DNA of 64,000 nt, from assembly GCF_020731145.1 (NCBI RefSeq), contig NZ_JAJFZN010000001.1, forward strand, positions 620,001 to 684,000. The letters run 5' to 3'. This stretch comes from Sneathiella sp. HT1-7 (GTDB lineage Bacteria; Pseudomonadota; Alphaproteobacteria; Sneathiellales; Sneathiellaceae). Position numbers and translations under genes: made by a program. The notes below the pieces were generated by a model, which saw only the letters and a program-made list of their open reading frames with translations, was not told the DNA's origin and made no database searches. Below, piece after piece: positions 28,027 to 37,341 of this stretch. Position 1 is the first letter of the stretch. Each line of letters begins with the position of its first letter.

Positions 28027-30888
28027 TTAGTGGGCTTCGCCCCAATTGTCCCCGATCCCGGCATCGACAATCAACGGAACGGAAAGCTCAACCGCTGGCT
28101 GGGCGGCGCTCTCCATCACCGATTTGACAATCTCGGATGTTTTCTCTACTTCACCCTCCGGCATTTCGAAGATTAGCTCGTCATGCACCTGAAGCAGCAT
28201 ACGTGCAGAGAGCTTTTCGGTCGCCAAGACATCCGGCAATCGAACCATCGCCCGCTTGATAATATCGGCGGCGGAACCTTGAATAGGAGCATTGATAGCT
28301 GCCCGTTCGGAAAAACTCCGCCGAGCCCCGTTTTTATCGTTAATCCCCGGAAGATAAACCCTGCGGCCAAAGAGCGTTTCCACGTAACCATTATCGTGAC
28401 AGAAACTCTTTGTGTTGCTCATATAGTCCTTGATGCCCGGATACTGGACAAAATACTGGTCGATATAGCCTTGAGCCTCGGTTCTGGAGACACCGAGCTG
28501 GCGCGCCAGCCCAAAGGCGCTAATCCCATAAATAATACCGAAATTGATCGCCTTCGCAGAACGGCGCATCATTGGGTCCATGCCCTCAATCGACACACCG
28601 AAAACCTGCGATGCCGTTTTCGCATGAATGTCGAGGCCTTCTGCGAATGCCTCTTTCAGGGATTGGATATCGGCGATATGGGCAAGCAGACGCAGCTCAA
28701 TTTGCGAATAGTCTGCGCTGATCAGTTTATTCCCCTCTTCCGCAATAAATGCCTGACGCAGCTTGCGCCCCTCTTCTGTGCGGATAGGAATGTTCTGGAC
28801 ATTGGGCTCACTGGAAGCCAGCCGACCGGTGGATGCCGCGGCGAGCGAGAATGAGGTGTGAATGCGTCCCGTCTTGGAATTTATCTGTCCTTGAAGCGCA
28901 TCCGTATAGGTACTTTTCAGCTTGGAAAGCTGGCGCCAATCGAGAACTTTCTGCGCGAGTTCCACGCCATCCGCAGCCAGCCCCTCCAACACATTAACAT
29001 CCGTAGTATAGGCACCGGTCTTGCCTTTCTTGCCGCCAGACAGCCCCATTTTATCAAACAGGATTTGCCCAAGCTGCTTCGGCGATCCGACGTTAAATTC
29101 TTCGCCCGCGAGATCGTGAATTTCCGCAACCAGCCCGTCCATCCGTGCCCCGAAATCAGCGGAAAGGTTACTTAAGAGCTTGGCGTCCACCTTGACGCCC
29201 TCCTGCTCCATCTTTGCGATGACGGGCACTAAGGGTCGCTCAATCGTTTCATAAAGAGTGACGGCTTTCACTTTCACAAGTTGCCGTTTCAGGAGTTGAT
29301 ACAGGCGGAGCGTAATGTCCGCATCTTCCGCCGCATACTCCGTCGCCTTGTCGATGGGCACCTCGGCAAAGGTAATCTGGGATTTGCCGGTTCCGGCCAC
29401 TTCCTTAAATGGAATCGGGGTTATGCCAAAATGAAGCTTCGACAGTTCATCCATACCGTGCCCATGCAAACCCGCCTCCTGACAATAGGAGAGAAGCATC
29501 GTATCGTCGATCGGCGTGACCTGCACCCCTTCCTGCGAGAGGATGACTTGGTCGTACTTGATATTCTGGCCAATCTTCATCACGCCCGGATCTTCGAGGA
29601 GCGGTTTCAGCGCCGCTAGAACCTCCGCTTTCGGAAGCTGAGGCGGGACATCGTCCGCCCCTTTTTCCGCCGCGCCATCAAAATCAAACCCGCCCTGCGA
29701 CTTGGGATTTACATGCCCAACCGGAATGTAACAGGCATTCCCCGGATGAATAGAAAGGGAAATGCCGACAAGTGACGCCTGCATGGCATTCAAACTGGTG
29801 GTTTCCGTATCAACCGCAACATGTCCAATGCGATACGCCTCCTTTATCCAGGCCCGAAGCGCGTCCATTTCAAGGATAGTAGTATATGTGACATTTTCAA
29901 CTTTCGGCGCGCCGCTCTCTGCCTCGACCGGATCATCCTCAGGCAATGCCGCCGCGTCCTCGCGAAACCCTTTCCCGAAAAACCCCATCACCCGACTGGT
30001 GAGTTGCTTGAATTCATTTTCTTTGAGAAAGGCAATCAGGTCTTCGGCGGTTGGCATCTGCACGGTTAGGTCCATGACATCGATATCAAGCTCGACATCA
30101 TTTTTGAGCGTCACCAGATCGCGGCTGACCCTTGCCATTTCGGCATTCTCGATAAGTTTTTCACGGCGCCCCTTCTGCGGAATTTCCGCTGCCCGCTCAA
30201 GCAGGGTATCTAGGTCGCCAAACTCATTGATCAGCAGCGCGGCCGTCTTGATACCAATGCCAGGGACACCCGGAACATTGTCGACGCTGTCCCCTGCCAA
30301 TGACTGAACATCGATCACCCGCTCCGGTCCGACGCCAAATTTTTCCTGCACGCCCTCTTCGCCAATCATCTTGTTTTTCATTGGATCGAGCATGGTCACG
30401 TCACCACCGACGAGTTGCATCAAATCCTTATCAGAGGAGACAATCACGCATTCCATGCCGTTCGCGCGAGCCTGAGCTGCATAAGTCGCGATGATATCAT
30501 CAGCCTCGAAGCCTTCCTTCTCGATCGCCGGGACATTGAACGCGCGTGTTGCCTCTCGCACTAACGGAAATTGTGGAATCAGATCTTCCGGAGGGGCATC
30601 CCGGTTGGCCTTATATTCTGGATAAATTTCAGACCGGAAAGTCTTACGGCTGGTATCGAAAATAACCGCAAGATGGCTCACCCGACCGTCTGCCTGGGTA
30701 TCCTGAATAAGCTTGAACAGCATATTGGAAAAGCCGAGAACTGCGCCCGTAGGCGTCCCGTCCGAGCGGGTCATAGGCTGCCGCCCTCGAATCATCGCGA
30801 AATATGCACGGAAGATGTAGCCCGATCCGTCGACCAGATAAATCCTGTGTTTTTGATTTGGATCGCCCGTGACGTCCGGTTCGGTCAT
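28027..30888 (-). CDS. polA: DNA polymerase I
   Basis: 953-residue three-part repair and Okazaki-fragment polymerase. The 5' nuclease domain covers residues about 14-310 (VDGSGYIFRAYFAM, GFEADDIIATYA, GVPGIGIKTAALL). The 3'-5' exonuclease domain (about 345-530) retains VDTETTSLNAM with the metal-binding Asp/Glu. The polymerase domain has SADYSQIELRLLAH (motif A), RRSAKAINFGIIYG (O helix) and LQVHDELIFE (motif C). All key residues are present, so it should have full activity. Confidence 0.97.
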   Translation of the reverse strand: MTEPDVTGDPNQKHRIYLVDGSGYIFRAYFAMIRGRQPMTRSDGTPTGAVLGFSNMLFKLIQDTQADGRVSHLAVIFDTSRKTFRSEIYPEYKANRDAPPEDLIPQFPLVREATRAFNVPAIEKEGFEADDIIATYAAQARANGMECVIVSSDKDLMQLVGGDVTMLDPMKNKMIGEEGVQEKFGVGPERVIDVQSLAGDSVDNVPGVPGIGIKTAALLINEFGDLDTLLERAAEIPQKGRREKLIENAEMARVSRDLVTLKNDVELDIDVMDLTVQMPTAEDLIAFLKENEFKQLTSRVMGFFGKGFREDAAALPEDDPVEAESGAPKVENVTYTTILEMDALRAWIKEAYRIGHVAVDTETTSLNAMQASLVGISLSIHPGNACYIPVGHVNPKSQGGFDFDGAAEKGADDVPPQLPKAEVLAALKPLLEDPGVMKIGQNIKYDQVILSQEGVQVTPIDDTMLLSYCQEAGLHGHGMDELSKLHFGITPIPFKEVAGTGKSQITFAEVPIDKATEYAAEDADITLRLYQLLKRQLVKVKAVTLYETIERPLVPVIAKMEQEGVKVDAKLLSNLSADFGARMDGLVAEIHDLAGEEFNVGSPKQLGQILFDKMGLSGGKKGKTGAYTTDVNVLEGLAADGVELAQKVLDWRQLSKLKSTYTDALQGQINSKTGRIHTSFSLAAASTGRLASSEPNVQNIPIRTEEGRKLRQAFIAEEGNKLISADYSQIELRLLAHIADIQSLKEAFAEGLDIHAKTASQVFGVSIEGMDPMMRRSAKAINFGIIYGISAFGLARQLGVSRTEAQGYIDQYFVQYPGIKDYMSNTKSFCHDNGYVETLFGRRVYLPGINDKNGARRSFSERAAINAPIQGSAADIIKRAMVRLPDVLATEKLSARMLLQVHDELIFEMPEGEVEKTSEIVKSVMESAAQPAVELSVPLIVDAGIGDNWGEAH

Positions 30889-30925
30889 GCCGCATTCCCG
30901 TCTTTTACTTCGAAATTCGCAAAAA

Positions 30926-31105
30926 TCAGTGGCCGCCGCTGACCTTCGCGCCCGCCTTCAAAACATATACTCGGCTGCAGTAAGGGCATTCAACCTGCCC
31001 CTTGTCCCCCATATTGAGATAGACGCGCGGATGGCCGAGGGAGCCCTTCCCGCCATCACAGGCAACTTTCGGGCTGTCAACTTCAATTGTCTCAATAGCT
31101 TGCAT
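30926..31105 (-). CDS. Short zinc-finger (CHCC-type) protein
   Basis: A 59-residue gene immediately upstream of polA on the same strand, starting at ATG 31105 (MQAIETIEVDSPKVACDGG) and ending at TGA 30926-30928, 38 bases from the polA start. It matches the zf-CHCC family: ACDGG, LGHPRVYLNM, and ECPYCSRVYVL provide Cys, His, Cys, Cys zinc ligands. The fold is related to the C-terminal part of the mitochondrial complex I subunit NDUFS6; bacterial function is not established. Confidence 0.88.
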   Translation of the reverse strand: MQAIETIEVDSPKVACDGGKGSLGHPRVYLNMGDKGQVECPYCSRVYVLKAGAKVSGGH

Positions 31106-31352
31106 AAAGCCGTCTCACTTCTTCTGCTGATAAACGCTGATCGCCAGAGGCTTCATCGAATTCTCGATCTGCTGGCACTGCATGGATGATATCGATTGGG
31201 CACAGGGACGCAACCGGGAAATGATGCAATTTACTATTTGTGCGGTGTTATCATAGTCCTGCCGAAAGAAAAATTTGCCTTGCACTGTCAACATGACTAA
31301 TTTCGGGCTCCGTCAGCGCGCAGGCAGATATATCCATAGACAGGGGGAGCTC

Positions 31353-32240
31353 GTGGAGGCGCTATTCATTCATGTTACCAATGTTCTTCTCCCAGTGCTG
31401 CTATGTGTGGCGGTCGGATACGGGCTTGCGCTATTCAAAACTAATTTCGACACCAAGACCATCGGCAGCATTGTGGGCAATGTTGGCTATCCGACGCTGA
31501 TCCTATCGCACCTCACCGCCAAGCATATCTCTTTCGGCGCTTTTCTTGATGTCATGGCAGCGGCAGCAGTCATGATACTCTGCTTCGCTATTATTGCTTT
31601 TGCCTTCCTGAAAATCATCCGCAAGCCTGTCCGGGCCTTTCTCTCGCCAATGATATTGAACAACGCTGGTAATATCGGCCTACCGATCAGCCTGCTGGCG
31701 TTTGGAAACGAAGGCATGGCAGTCGGCCTTGCTGTTGTAGCGGTCGTTATCGCCGGCATCTTCACCATCGGCATGTGGATCCCTATCGGAAAAGTCTCGT
31801 TCCTCGATCTCATTCGACAGCCAGCTGTCTATAGCGTTGTTCTCGCGCTCATCCTGATGGGCACGGGCACCAGCTTGCCCGCACCGATCGCTTCTTGCTT
31901 CAGCATTCTCAGCGGACTCGCAATCCCGCTTATGCTGCTCACCCTTGGCTTTACTTTGGCAACGTTGCGGTTGGACGGAATTATTACCGGGGCCTATCTT
32001 GCGCTCTTCCATATTGCCATGGCAGCCACCGTCGCCTATATGATCACTTGGTTGTTCGGGTTTACCGGGACCACCCGCGGCGTTTTTATATTGATGTGCC
32101 TGATGCCAGCGTCCGTCGCGACATATCTTTGGGTAGAGCGTTACCAAAGTGAATATGCATCCGATGTAGCCAGCTATATCATGATTTCGACATTGCTGAC
32201 GATTGCTGTAGTTCCGCTCGCATTGACCTTTTGGATATGA
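31353..32240 (+). CDS. AEC-family (auxin efflux carrier-like) transporter
   Basis: 295-residue permease with about ten hydrophobic helices. The N-terminal half has NVLLPVLLCVAVGYGLAL and the sequence NNAGNIGLPISLLAFG, a hallmark of the AEC/membrane transport protein family (N-x-G-N-x-G-L-P). Bacterial members export organic acids or malonate-like anions, but the substrate cannot be told here. GTG 31353 is chosen because GGGGGAG lies five bases upstream; the extra 26 residues of the longer frame are polar and atypical. Confidence 0.85.
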   Translation: MEALFIHVTNVLLPVLLCVAVGYGLALFKTNFDTKTIGSIVGNVGYPTLILSHLTAKHISFGAFLDVMAAAAVMILCFAIIAFAFLKIIRKPVRAFLSPMILNNAGNIGLPISLLAFGNEGMAVGLAVVAVVIAGIFTIGMWIPIGKVSFLDLIRQPAVYSVVLALILMGTGTSLPAPIASCFSILSGLAIPLMLLTLGFTLATLRLDGIITGAYLALFHIAMAATVAYMITWLFGFTGTTRGVFILMCLMPASVATYLWVERYQSEYASDVASYIMISTLLTIAVVPLALTFWI

Positions 32241-32289
32241 TGTCGCGATTGTCCAGTTCATTAATAAACTAAGAATTGAAAATAATAGT

Positions 32290-33237
32290 ATGACCGACAT
32301 AACGTCCACCACACCGGCTTTAAGGGTCCGGGACCTTACAAAAATATACAGAATTAAGGGTCCTGCACCAGATAAGACAGCGTTAAAAAGCATCAATCTG
32401 GAGGTAAAGCATGGCTCCTTCTTTGGGTTACTGGGGCCTAATGGCGCGGGCAAATCAACCCTGATCAATATCATCGCCGGACTTGTCAATAAAACAAGCG
32501 GAGAGGTTCAGATTTGCGGCTTCGATACAGTAAAAGACATGCGTGCAGCACGAAGTGCCGTTGGCGTTGTTCCACAGGAACTCAATCTCGACGCGTTTTT
32601 CACACCGCGTGAGGTGATGGAGTTTCAGGCCGGGCTTTACGGCGTTCCCAAATCAGAGCGGCGTACTGATGAAATCCTCGCCGCCATGGGCTTGAGCGAC
32701 AAGGCCGATGTTTATGCGCGCACCCTATCGGGCGGCATGCGACGGCGGCTGCTCGTCGCCAAGGCCATGGTGCATCGCCCTGAAGTTCTGATCCTCGATG
32801 AACCGACGGCCGGCGTGGATATCGAACTCCGTCAGCAACTCTGGAACTATGTAAAGAAGCTCAATGAGGAGGGAACGACAATTATCCTCACCACTCATTA
32901 TCTAGAAGAAGCGGAAGAGCTCTGCGACACAATCGCGATCATAAATCACGGTGAAGTTGTTGCTTGTGAGCCGACCGAAGCCTTGCTTGGAAAGATCGAC
33001 ATTAAAAATGTCTGCTTACTTCTTGGTCATGATATCACGGAAGTGCCGGAGCACTTAAAGCAATTCAACGCGACACTTTCTCATGGCCGGCGGATCAATA
33101 TTTCATATCATCCGAGCGAAACGAAAATGGCAAAAATTCTCACAGCTGCCGCAGATGACGGCCTCGACATCGTCGACCTCACAACGGAGGAGCCAGACCT
33201 TGAGGACGCTTTCCTTCAGATGACGTCCTCAGGTTAG
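32290..33237 (+). CDS. ABC-2 type transporter ATP-binding protein
   Basis: 315-residue ABC ATPase of the YadG/DrrA type. Walker A is GPNGAGKSTL, the signature is LSGGMRRRLLVAK, Walker B is LILDEPTAGVD and the H-loop is TTHYLEEAE. A C-terminal extension of about 90 residues follows the ATPase. The usual partner, an ABC-2 permease, is not adjacent: the next gene is an amidohydrolase and the previous one a carrier, so the partner must be elsewhere. Confidence 0.9.
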   Translation: MTDITSTTPALRVRDLTKIYRIKGPAPDKTALKSINLEVKHGSFFGLLGPNGAGKSTLINIIAGLVNKTSGEVQICGFDTVKDMRAARSAVGVVPQELNLDAFFTPREVMEFQAGLYGVPKSERRTDEILAAMGLSDKADVYARTLSGGMRRRLLVAKAMVHRPEVLILDEPTAGVDIELRQQLWNYVKKLNEEGTTIILTTHYLEEAEELCDTIAIINHGEVVACEPTEALLGKIDIKNVCLLLGHDITEVPEHLKQFNATLSHGRRINISYHPSETKMAKILTAAADDGLDIVDLTTEEPDLEDAFLQMTSSG

Positions 33238-33363
33238 CGCGTCTCAATCGCAACGGCTTGCAACTACTGAATGAGGTAGATTGCATGCTCGATTTTTTAT
33301 TGGATATGTAACCGTCAATCATGCGATATTGATGGAAACCAAACAAATTAACGGGCAATAGAC

Positions 33364-34554
33364 ATGACAGAAATTCTCTATATCGGCGGCGACGTTTTCG
33401 ACGGCGCAGGCAAGCTTCTCAAAAACCATGCCGTGCTTACAGACGGCGATACGATCAAGGAAGTCGCGCCCTCAGAAAAGTTTGCGGACTATAAGGGAGA
33501 CCGTGTCGATACCAGCGGCGGCACCTTGATGCCCGGGATCGCCGATTGCCATGTCCACCTCGTCTATAAGGGAGAGGCCGATCCTCGCGGCAGCATAGAG
33601 GGCGTCAATCCCGGCGAAATAACACTCCGGGTTCTCGAGAATGCACAACTTTCACTCAAATCCGGCATCACAGCTGTGCGCGATTGCGGCGGACGCAACT
33701 ATCTGGAATTCCCGGTTCGCGATGCCTGCAACAGCGGACGGTTTTTTGGCCCGAATATTATGGCTTCTGGCAAGATGATCTGTATGACCGGTGGACATGG
33801 CAACAAGAATGGCCGTGTCGCAGATGGCTGTGACGAGGTGGTGAAAGCCGTACGGGAGCAGATCCACGCGGGTAGTGATCTGGTCAAAATCATGGCCACC
33901 GGCGGTGTCATGACGCCGGGTGTCAACCCGGAAGATGCGCATTATTCCGCAGATGAAATGCGCGTTGGTGTCGCCGAAGCTGCCCGTTTTCACAAGACTT
34001 CCGCGAGCCACGCCCAGGGAGCAGAAGGAATTATGAATGCGGTGAACGCTGGCATCACTTCCATTGAACATGGTATCTTCATGGACCAAGAATGCCTCGA
34101 TGCGATGATGGAGCGAGGAACCTATCTCGTCCCGACACTCGCGGCAGTTCAAAATATTCTCAATAACGCAGATCAGGGCATCGCGGATTATGTTGTTGAA
34201 AAATCCAGACGCGTGTTCGAGAAGCACAAAGAAAGCTTCAAAATGTTCTATAAAGCTGGCGGCAAGATCGCAATGGGGACTGATGCCGGCACGCCCTTCA
34301 ACCTGCATGGCGAGAACGCAATGGAAATGGCCTATATGGTCGATTGCGGTATGACACCAATCGACGCATTGAACAGCGCAACCTCGGTCGCTCATAGCCT
34401 GATGGAACTCGATAACCGGGGACAAATCAAAACCGGCTTCAAGGCTGACCTGCTCATTGTGAACGGCAATCCGGCAAAAGACATCCTGATGGCGGCTGCG
34501 AAGAAAAACCACCGCATGGTCGTTAAGAACGGCCGAAAAGTTGACTTCCCATAA
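33364..34554 (+). CDS. Metal-dependent amidohydrolase (imidazolonepropionase-like)
   Basis: 396-residue amidohydrolase-superfamily enzyme. Metal ligands appear as DCHVHL (HxH, about residue 62), LVKIMATGG (probable carbamylated Lys), TSASHAQG, IEHGIF and MGTDAGTPF (Asp). This pattern matches the prolidase/Xaa-Arg dipeptidase-like branch that includes proteins annotated as imidazolonepropionase-related. Substrate is unknown. No signal peptide is seen, so it is cytoplasmic. Confidence 0.85.
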   Translation: MTEILYIGGDVFDGAGKLLKNHAVLTDGDTIKEVAPSEKFADYKGDRVDTSGGTLMPGIADCHVHLVYKGEADPRGSIEGVNPGEITLRVLENAQLSLKSGITAVRDCGGRNYLEFPVRDACNSGRFFGPNIMASGKMICMTGGHGNKNGRVADGCDEVVKAVREQIHAGSDLVKIMATGGVMTPGVNPEDAHYSADEMRVGVAEAARFHKTSASHAQGAEGIMNAVNAGITSIEHGIFMDQECLDAMMERGTYLVPTLAAVQNILNNADQGIADYVVEKSRRVFEKHKESFKMFYKAGGKIAMGTDAGTPFNLHGENAMEMAYMVDCGMTPIDALNSATSVAHSLMELDNRGQIKTGFKADLLIVNGNPAKDILMAAAKKNHRMVVKNGRKVDFP

Positions 34555-34661
34555 CCGATTGGCCCGGCAATGCTGAATTTATCCGAGAATTGATTGGCAT
34601 CAAATCCAAACCGAACTACATTATGTATAAGGCTACGTTAATGTTGGGAAAGGAGAGATTC

Positions 34662-34856
34662 ATGTCAATGCAAGCAGATATTGAACGTCTTCAAAAGCAA
34701 AGCCTGCGTCGACGCCATAGGCTCCAAGGGGAAGCGACCCTCCGGAGAAATTTAACGGATCCCCATGACGCCGATTTGACGGCAACGGTAACAGCCAACC
34801 GCCGGAAAGCTGCGAATAAGGACAAGATTGACCGACTGAGGCGCAATAACAGCTGA
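34662..34856 (+). CDS. Short basic protein, possibly DUF465-like
   Basis: 64-residue highly charged protein (MSMQADIERLQKQSLRRRH start) that should form a helical hairpin. The pattern LQKQSLRRRHRLQGEA resembles DUF465/YdcH small proteins, but the second half diverges, so this is tentative. AAGGAGAG at 34650-34657 gives ATG 34662 a good ribosome site. It is the last gene before the tRNA-Arg island. Confidence 0.6.
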   Translation: MSMQADIERLQKQSLRRRHRLQGEATLRRNLTDPHDADLTATVTANRRKAANKDKIDRLRRNNS

Positions 34857-34936
34857 CAGGCGCGGTTATCTTAGAACAGCGCCCTAAAACCATTGCAAGA
34901 GCGGATCGCTTGGGCTATAGCAAGGTTCTCATCTCA

Positions 34937-35013
<77 letters not shown>

Positions 35014-35404
35014 TATTTTTCAATCACTTAGCGATATTGGATAAGCTGATCTTTTAGGCCAGCAATCTTATAGCAATCTTTATTCACGGATTTTTACCAA
35101 TTCGCTTAAGATACGGTCGACTTCATCTCATTAAAATATATAATCAGCAATTTACTACCTTTACATTGACACCAAATCCATTTCTTCAACAAAAACAATG
35201 CCGTAAGGTTAAGTTCGTCTATAATATGAGCTGCTAATAGGTGAGAATATCTTTTCCAAAAATTCTCCTTTTAGGTTTCAAGCAGTATTAGATTAGCAAC
35301 ACAAAGAAAATTAACCAATTTTTGACCAATTATTTAGAGAATTGCTCTTGAAGTAACCCGGCAGGAATGCTTATATTCGAACCGGATAGAACAAGGAGTT
35401 CGAT
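35014..35404. other. Left end of element A: non-coding, AT-rich
   Basis: Nearly 400 bases without a gene. Seven bases after the att core lies CAATCACTTAGCGATATT, closely matched at the same distance inside element B (48255 onward). Two AGCAATC copies 11 bases apart (35061-35067, 35072-35078) match repeats at the right end and are probable integrase arm sites. The right-hand part carries the promoter of the small gene at 35405. Confidence 0.65.
35348..35398 (+). promoter_or_regulatory. Promoter and ribosome site of the small peptide gene
   Basis: TTGAAG (35348-35353), an 18-base spacer and TATATT (35372-35377) form a good sigma-70 promoter. AAGGAG (35393-35398) lies six bases before ATG 35405. 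This is a strong expression setup for a 20-codon ORF. Confidence 0.65.
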
Positions 35405-35467
35405 ATGTTATTTGAAAATACGAACATTTCTCTCCAGCCCGGTTTCGGCGGCGGTGGGGGTGGTTGA
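35405..35467 (+). CDS. Candidate 20-residue peptide ending in six glycines
   Basis: ATG 35405 to TGA 35465-35467 encodes MLFENTNISLQPGFGGGGGG. I do not recognise it. Reasons to take it seriously are the promoter and consensus ribosome site directly upstream and the absence of any other gene they could serve: the next gene (35485) is convergent. The Pro-Gly-Phe-Gly6 end is reminiscent of small peptides that are modified or attached through glycine tails, but no modifying enzyme is nearby. It could also be a leader or a non-coding RNA with fortuitous reading frame. Confidence 0.45.
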   Translation: MLFENTNISLQPGFGGGGGG

Positions 35468-35484
35468 CAAATTGGCACAAAATT

Positions 35485-36438
35485 TCATTTCATAGAGAAC
35501 CTGAAGTTAAATTGCTTCCCGTCTAAAACGGCATTTTCGTTCTTGTATTTCCATAAAATTTCATCTTCGTTAGCCGATGAGAGATTTAGGTGTGTTTCGT
35601 TTATTGCCACACCTTGATTCTCACAGTTAATATGACCAAGGCTTTTGGGGAAGTATACGCAGAACGTCATATCTGTTGTTGAAGTAGGATCAGCCGTTTT
35701 AAAGCCCCAAGTGAAATCCATTGTTTTCTTTTTAATAAGACGCCCCATATATTTTGGCCAAGCATAGCTGATTTGAATTTCTCTCATTTCACCGGGGTTT
35801 ATCTCCGGCAAAAAGAATAAGGCAAATTGTTTTCGCTTTAGTTCGTTCTCCAAGACAAGTATAGCAACGTCTTTACTGTTATCCCCACAGGAGCACTTAA
35901 TTTCTAGATCGCCAAAGGATTGAATTGGTATAGATTCTTCATCTGCCTCTATCCAGAAAGTCCAAAAATGCGCAGTTTGAGTAGAAGAAGAAATTAAAGC
36001 GTTTATTATAATCCTTGCATCACCATTTTTCTCCGCATAACAGAGATAGTCTAACCTATTAAAAATTATCCGGGGTCTTGGCTGATCATCATAAAGCTGG
36101 CTTACAATCTTTTTGTTATTGTGAGTGAATAAGTTAAGTTCATTTTCAGTTTTCTGAAGTTTAAAAAACAATTTGCCAAAACCACCCATAAAGCCGACGA
36201 ACAGCGCGCAAATAGCCAGAATAAATAAAAATAATATTAGAAAAACTGCAATGTAAGAAAAAACATACTCACCAGCTTCCAGTACAATTCCATTTTCAGA
36301 TACTTTTTTTACCAAAAGAATGGGGTACGGGGCTAAAAATTTTGTTATAGCGCCAATAGCTGTAGCTAATCCTAAAAGACCTCCGATACCACCAATCAAA
36401 ATTTTTTTATAACGTTTAAAGAATTCGCCATTTTGCAT
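35485..36438 (-). CDS. Unknown two-TM membrane protein
   Basis: 317 residues, not recognised. Two hydrophobic helices at the N-terminus (residues about 13-35 and 57-87) are followed by a soluble domain (about 100-317) that is rich in beta-strand-like sequence, with scattered cysteines (IKCSCGDNS). Composition is AT-rich compared with the flanking chromosome. It ends 18 bases from the small peptide gene, tail to tail. TM-plus-sensor architectures are common in island-borne defence effectors, but no known effector domain can be named here. Confidence 0.6.
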   Translation of the reverse strand: MQNGEFFKRYKKILIGGIGGLLGLATAIGAITKFLAPYPILLVKKVSENGIVLEAGEYVFSYIAVFLILFLFILAICALFVGFMGGFGKLFFKLQKTENELNLFTHNNKKIVSQLYDDQPRPRIIFNRLDYLCYAEKNGDARIIINALISSSTQTAHFWTFWIEADEESIPIQSFGDLEIKCSCGDNSKDVAILVLENELKRKQFALFFLPEINPGEMREIQISYAWPKYMGRLIKKKTMDFTWGFKTADPTSTTDMTFCVYFPKSLGHINCENQGVAINETHLNLSSANEDEILWKYKNENAVLDGKQFNFRFSMK

Positions 36439-36561
36439 TTCTCCCGCCCCCCAAGGCTCGTGCCGTACCCATAATCCATCGCACCCAATACACTACATCC
36501 TATAAGGTATTTGTACATCACCTTTAACCCGTAATATACAAGCTGACAACGTAGTCCTACA

Positions 36562-37173
36562 TCAAAACCCAAACCGTTGCGCCGCCATCGCGTTGCATCG
36601 CCGCTCATACCGCTCGCACTTCGCCCGCAATTTCTCATACGTCTTCCAGTGCATGCCTTTGGGTTTTTCCGGGAACCAGTCATCAATGCAGGTACTCCCG
36701 CCAAGCCGATGCCGGATAGCTTGCGCCTGCGATAGATAGCGAAACATCGGGCTTTCCTGCTGGCTTTCATATCCGAGCCTGTAAGCCGTTCTACTGGCGA
36801 ACAGGTCTCCACCTGGGGGAGAGTGCAGCTTTGCCACCCTGGAGCCATTTACCGGGCAAATAAACCACCATCGCAGCCCGCCATAGTGGGGGCGGGTCGT
36901 TGTCAATCGAACCTTGTAATTCATCGGCTTGCCATCGCTGGTATAATGCAGCCGCACCCACGCCGCATTCTGGTCGAACATGTTTGCCTCATAACTAATG
37001 CTCGCCGTCTTCTCTCCCGTCCTCTCGCTTCGCCAGGTGAGGGAGCCTGAAACCAGCTTGCCGGGAATGAGTGCCTCTTCCCGAACCAGCTTGAAAATAT
37101 TCAGGGTCAAGCCACCCTCAACAACCGTTTTCTTATCCCACCGATACCATGTGCCGGAACCACTACCACCCAT
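36562..37173 (-). CDS. Hypothetical protein
   Basis: 203 residues, soluble, starting MGGSGSGTWYRWDKK. Several features suggest a real gene: high Arg/Trp content, the motif YGGLRWWFICPVNGSRVAKL with a CP pair (residues about 96-115), and a basic C-terminal helix region with two cysteines (LRAKCERYERRCNAMAA). The beginning of the central part resembles a zinc-binding fold with few ligands. I do not know its function. A GG-rich N-terminus and this layout recur in proteins of alphaproteobacterial islands, from memory only. Confidence 0.6.
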   Translation of the reverse strand: MGGSGSGTWYRWDKKTVVEGGLTLNIFKLVREEALIPGKLVSGSLTWRSERTGEKTASISYEANMFDQNAAWVRLHYTSDGKPMNYKVRLTTTRPHYGGLRWWFICPVNGSRVAKLHSPPGGDLFASRTAYRLGYESQQESPMFRYLSQAQAIRHRLGGSTCIDDWFPEKPKGMHWKTYEKLRAKCERYERRCNAMAAQRFGF

Positions 37174-37341
37174 AATTACCCCAATTATTTTTTGTCGAAA
37201 TCAATAGGAAATTATACCATAAACAGCAGATTCCTGCACCAATTCACGCTCAGAACAGGGCTTTATGTGCAAGACAGGAATATCTACTTTTCTCTACTTT
37301 AGATAAGCAGTTTGTGCGCCCGCGCTGGTTTCCTTACTTCC

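Noticed and set aside
31680-32489. 269-codon open frame on the minus strand
   Set aside because: It lies opposite the AEC carrier and the ABC ATPase start, has no domain-like sequence, and its composition (Glu/Asp/His runs) is that of an antisense shadow.
33652-34512. 286-codon open frame on the minus strand
   Set aside because: Antisense to the amidohydrolase; no recognisable features.
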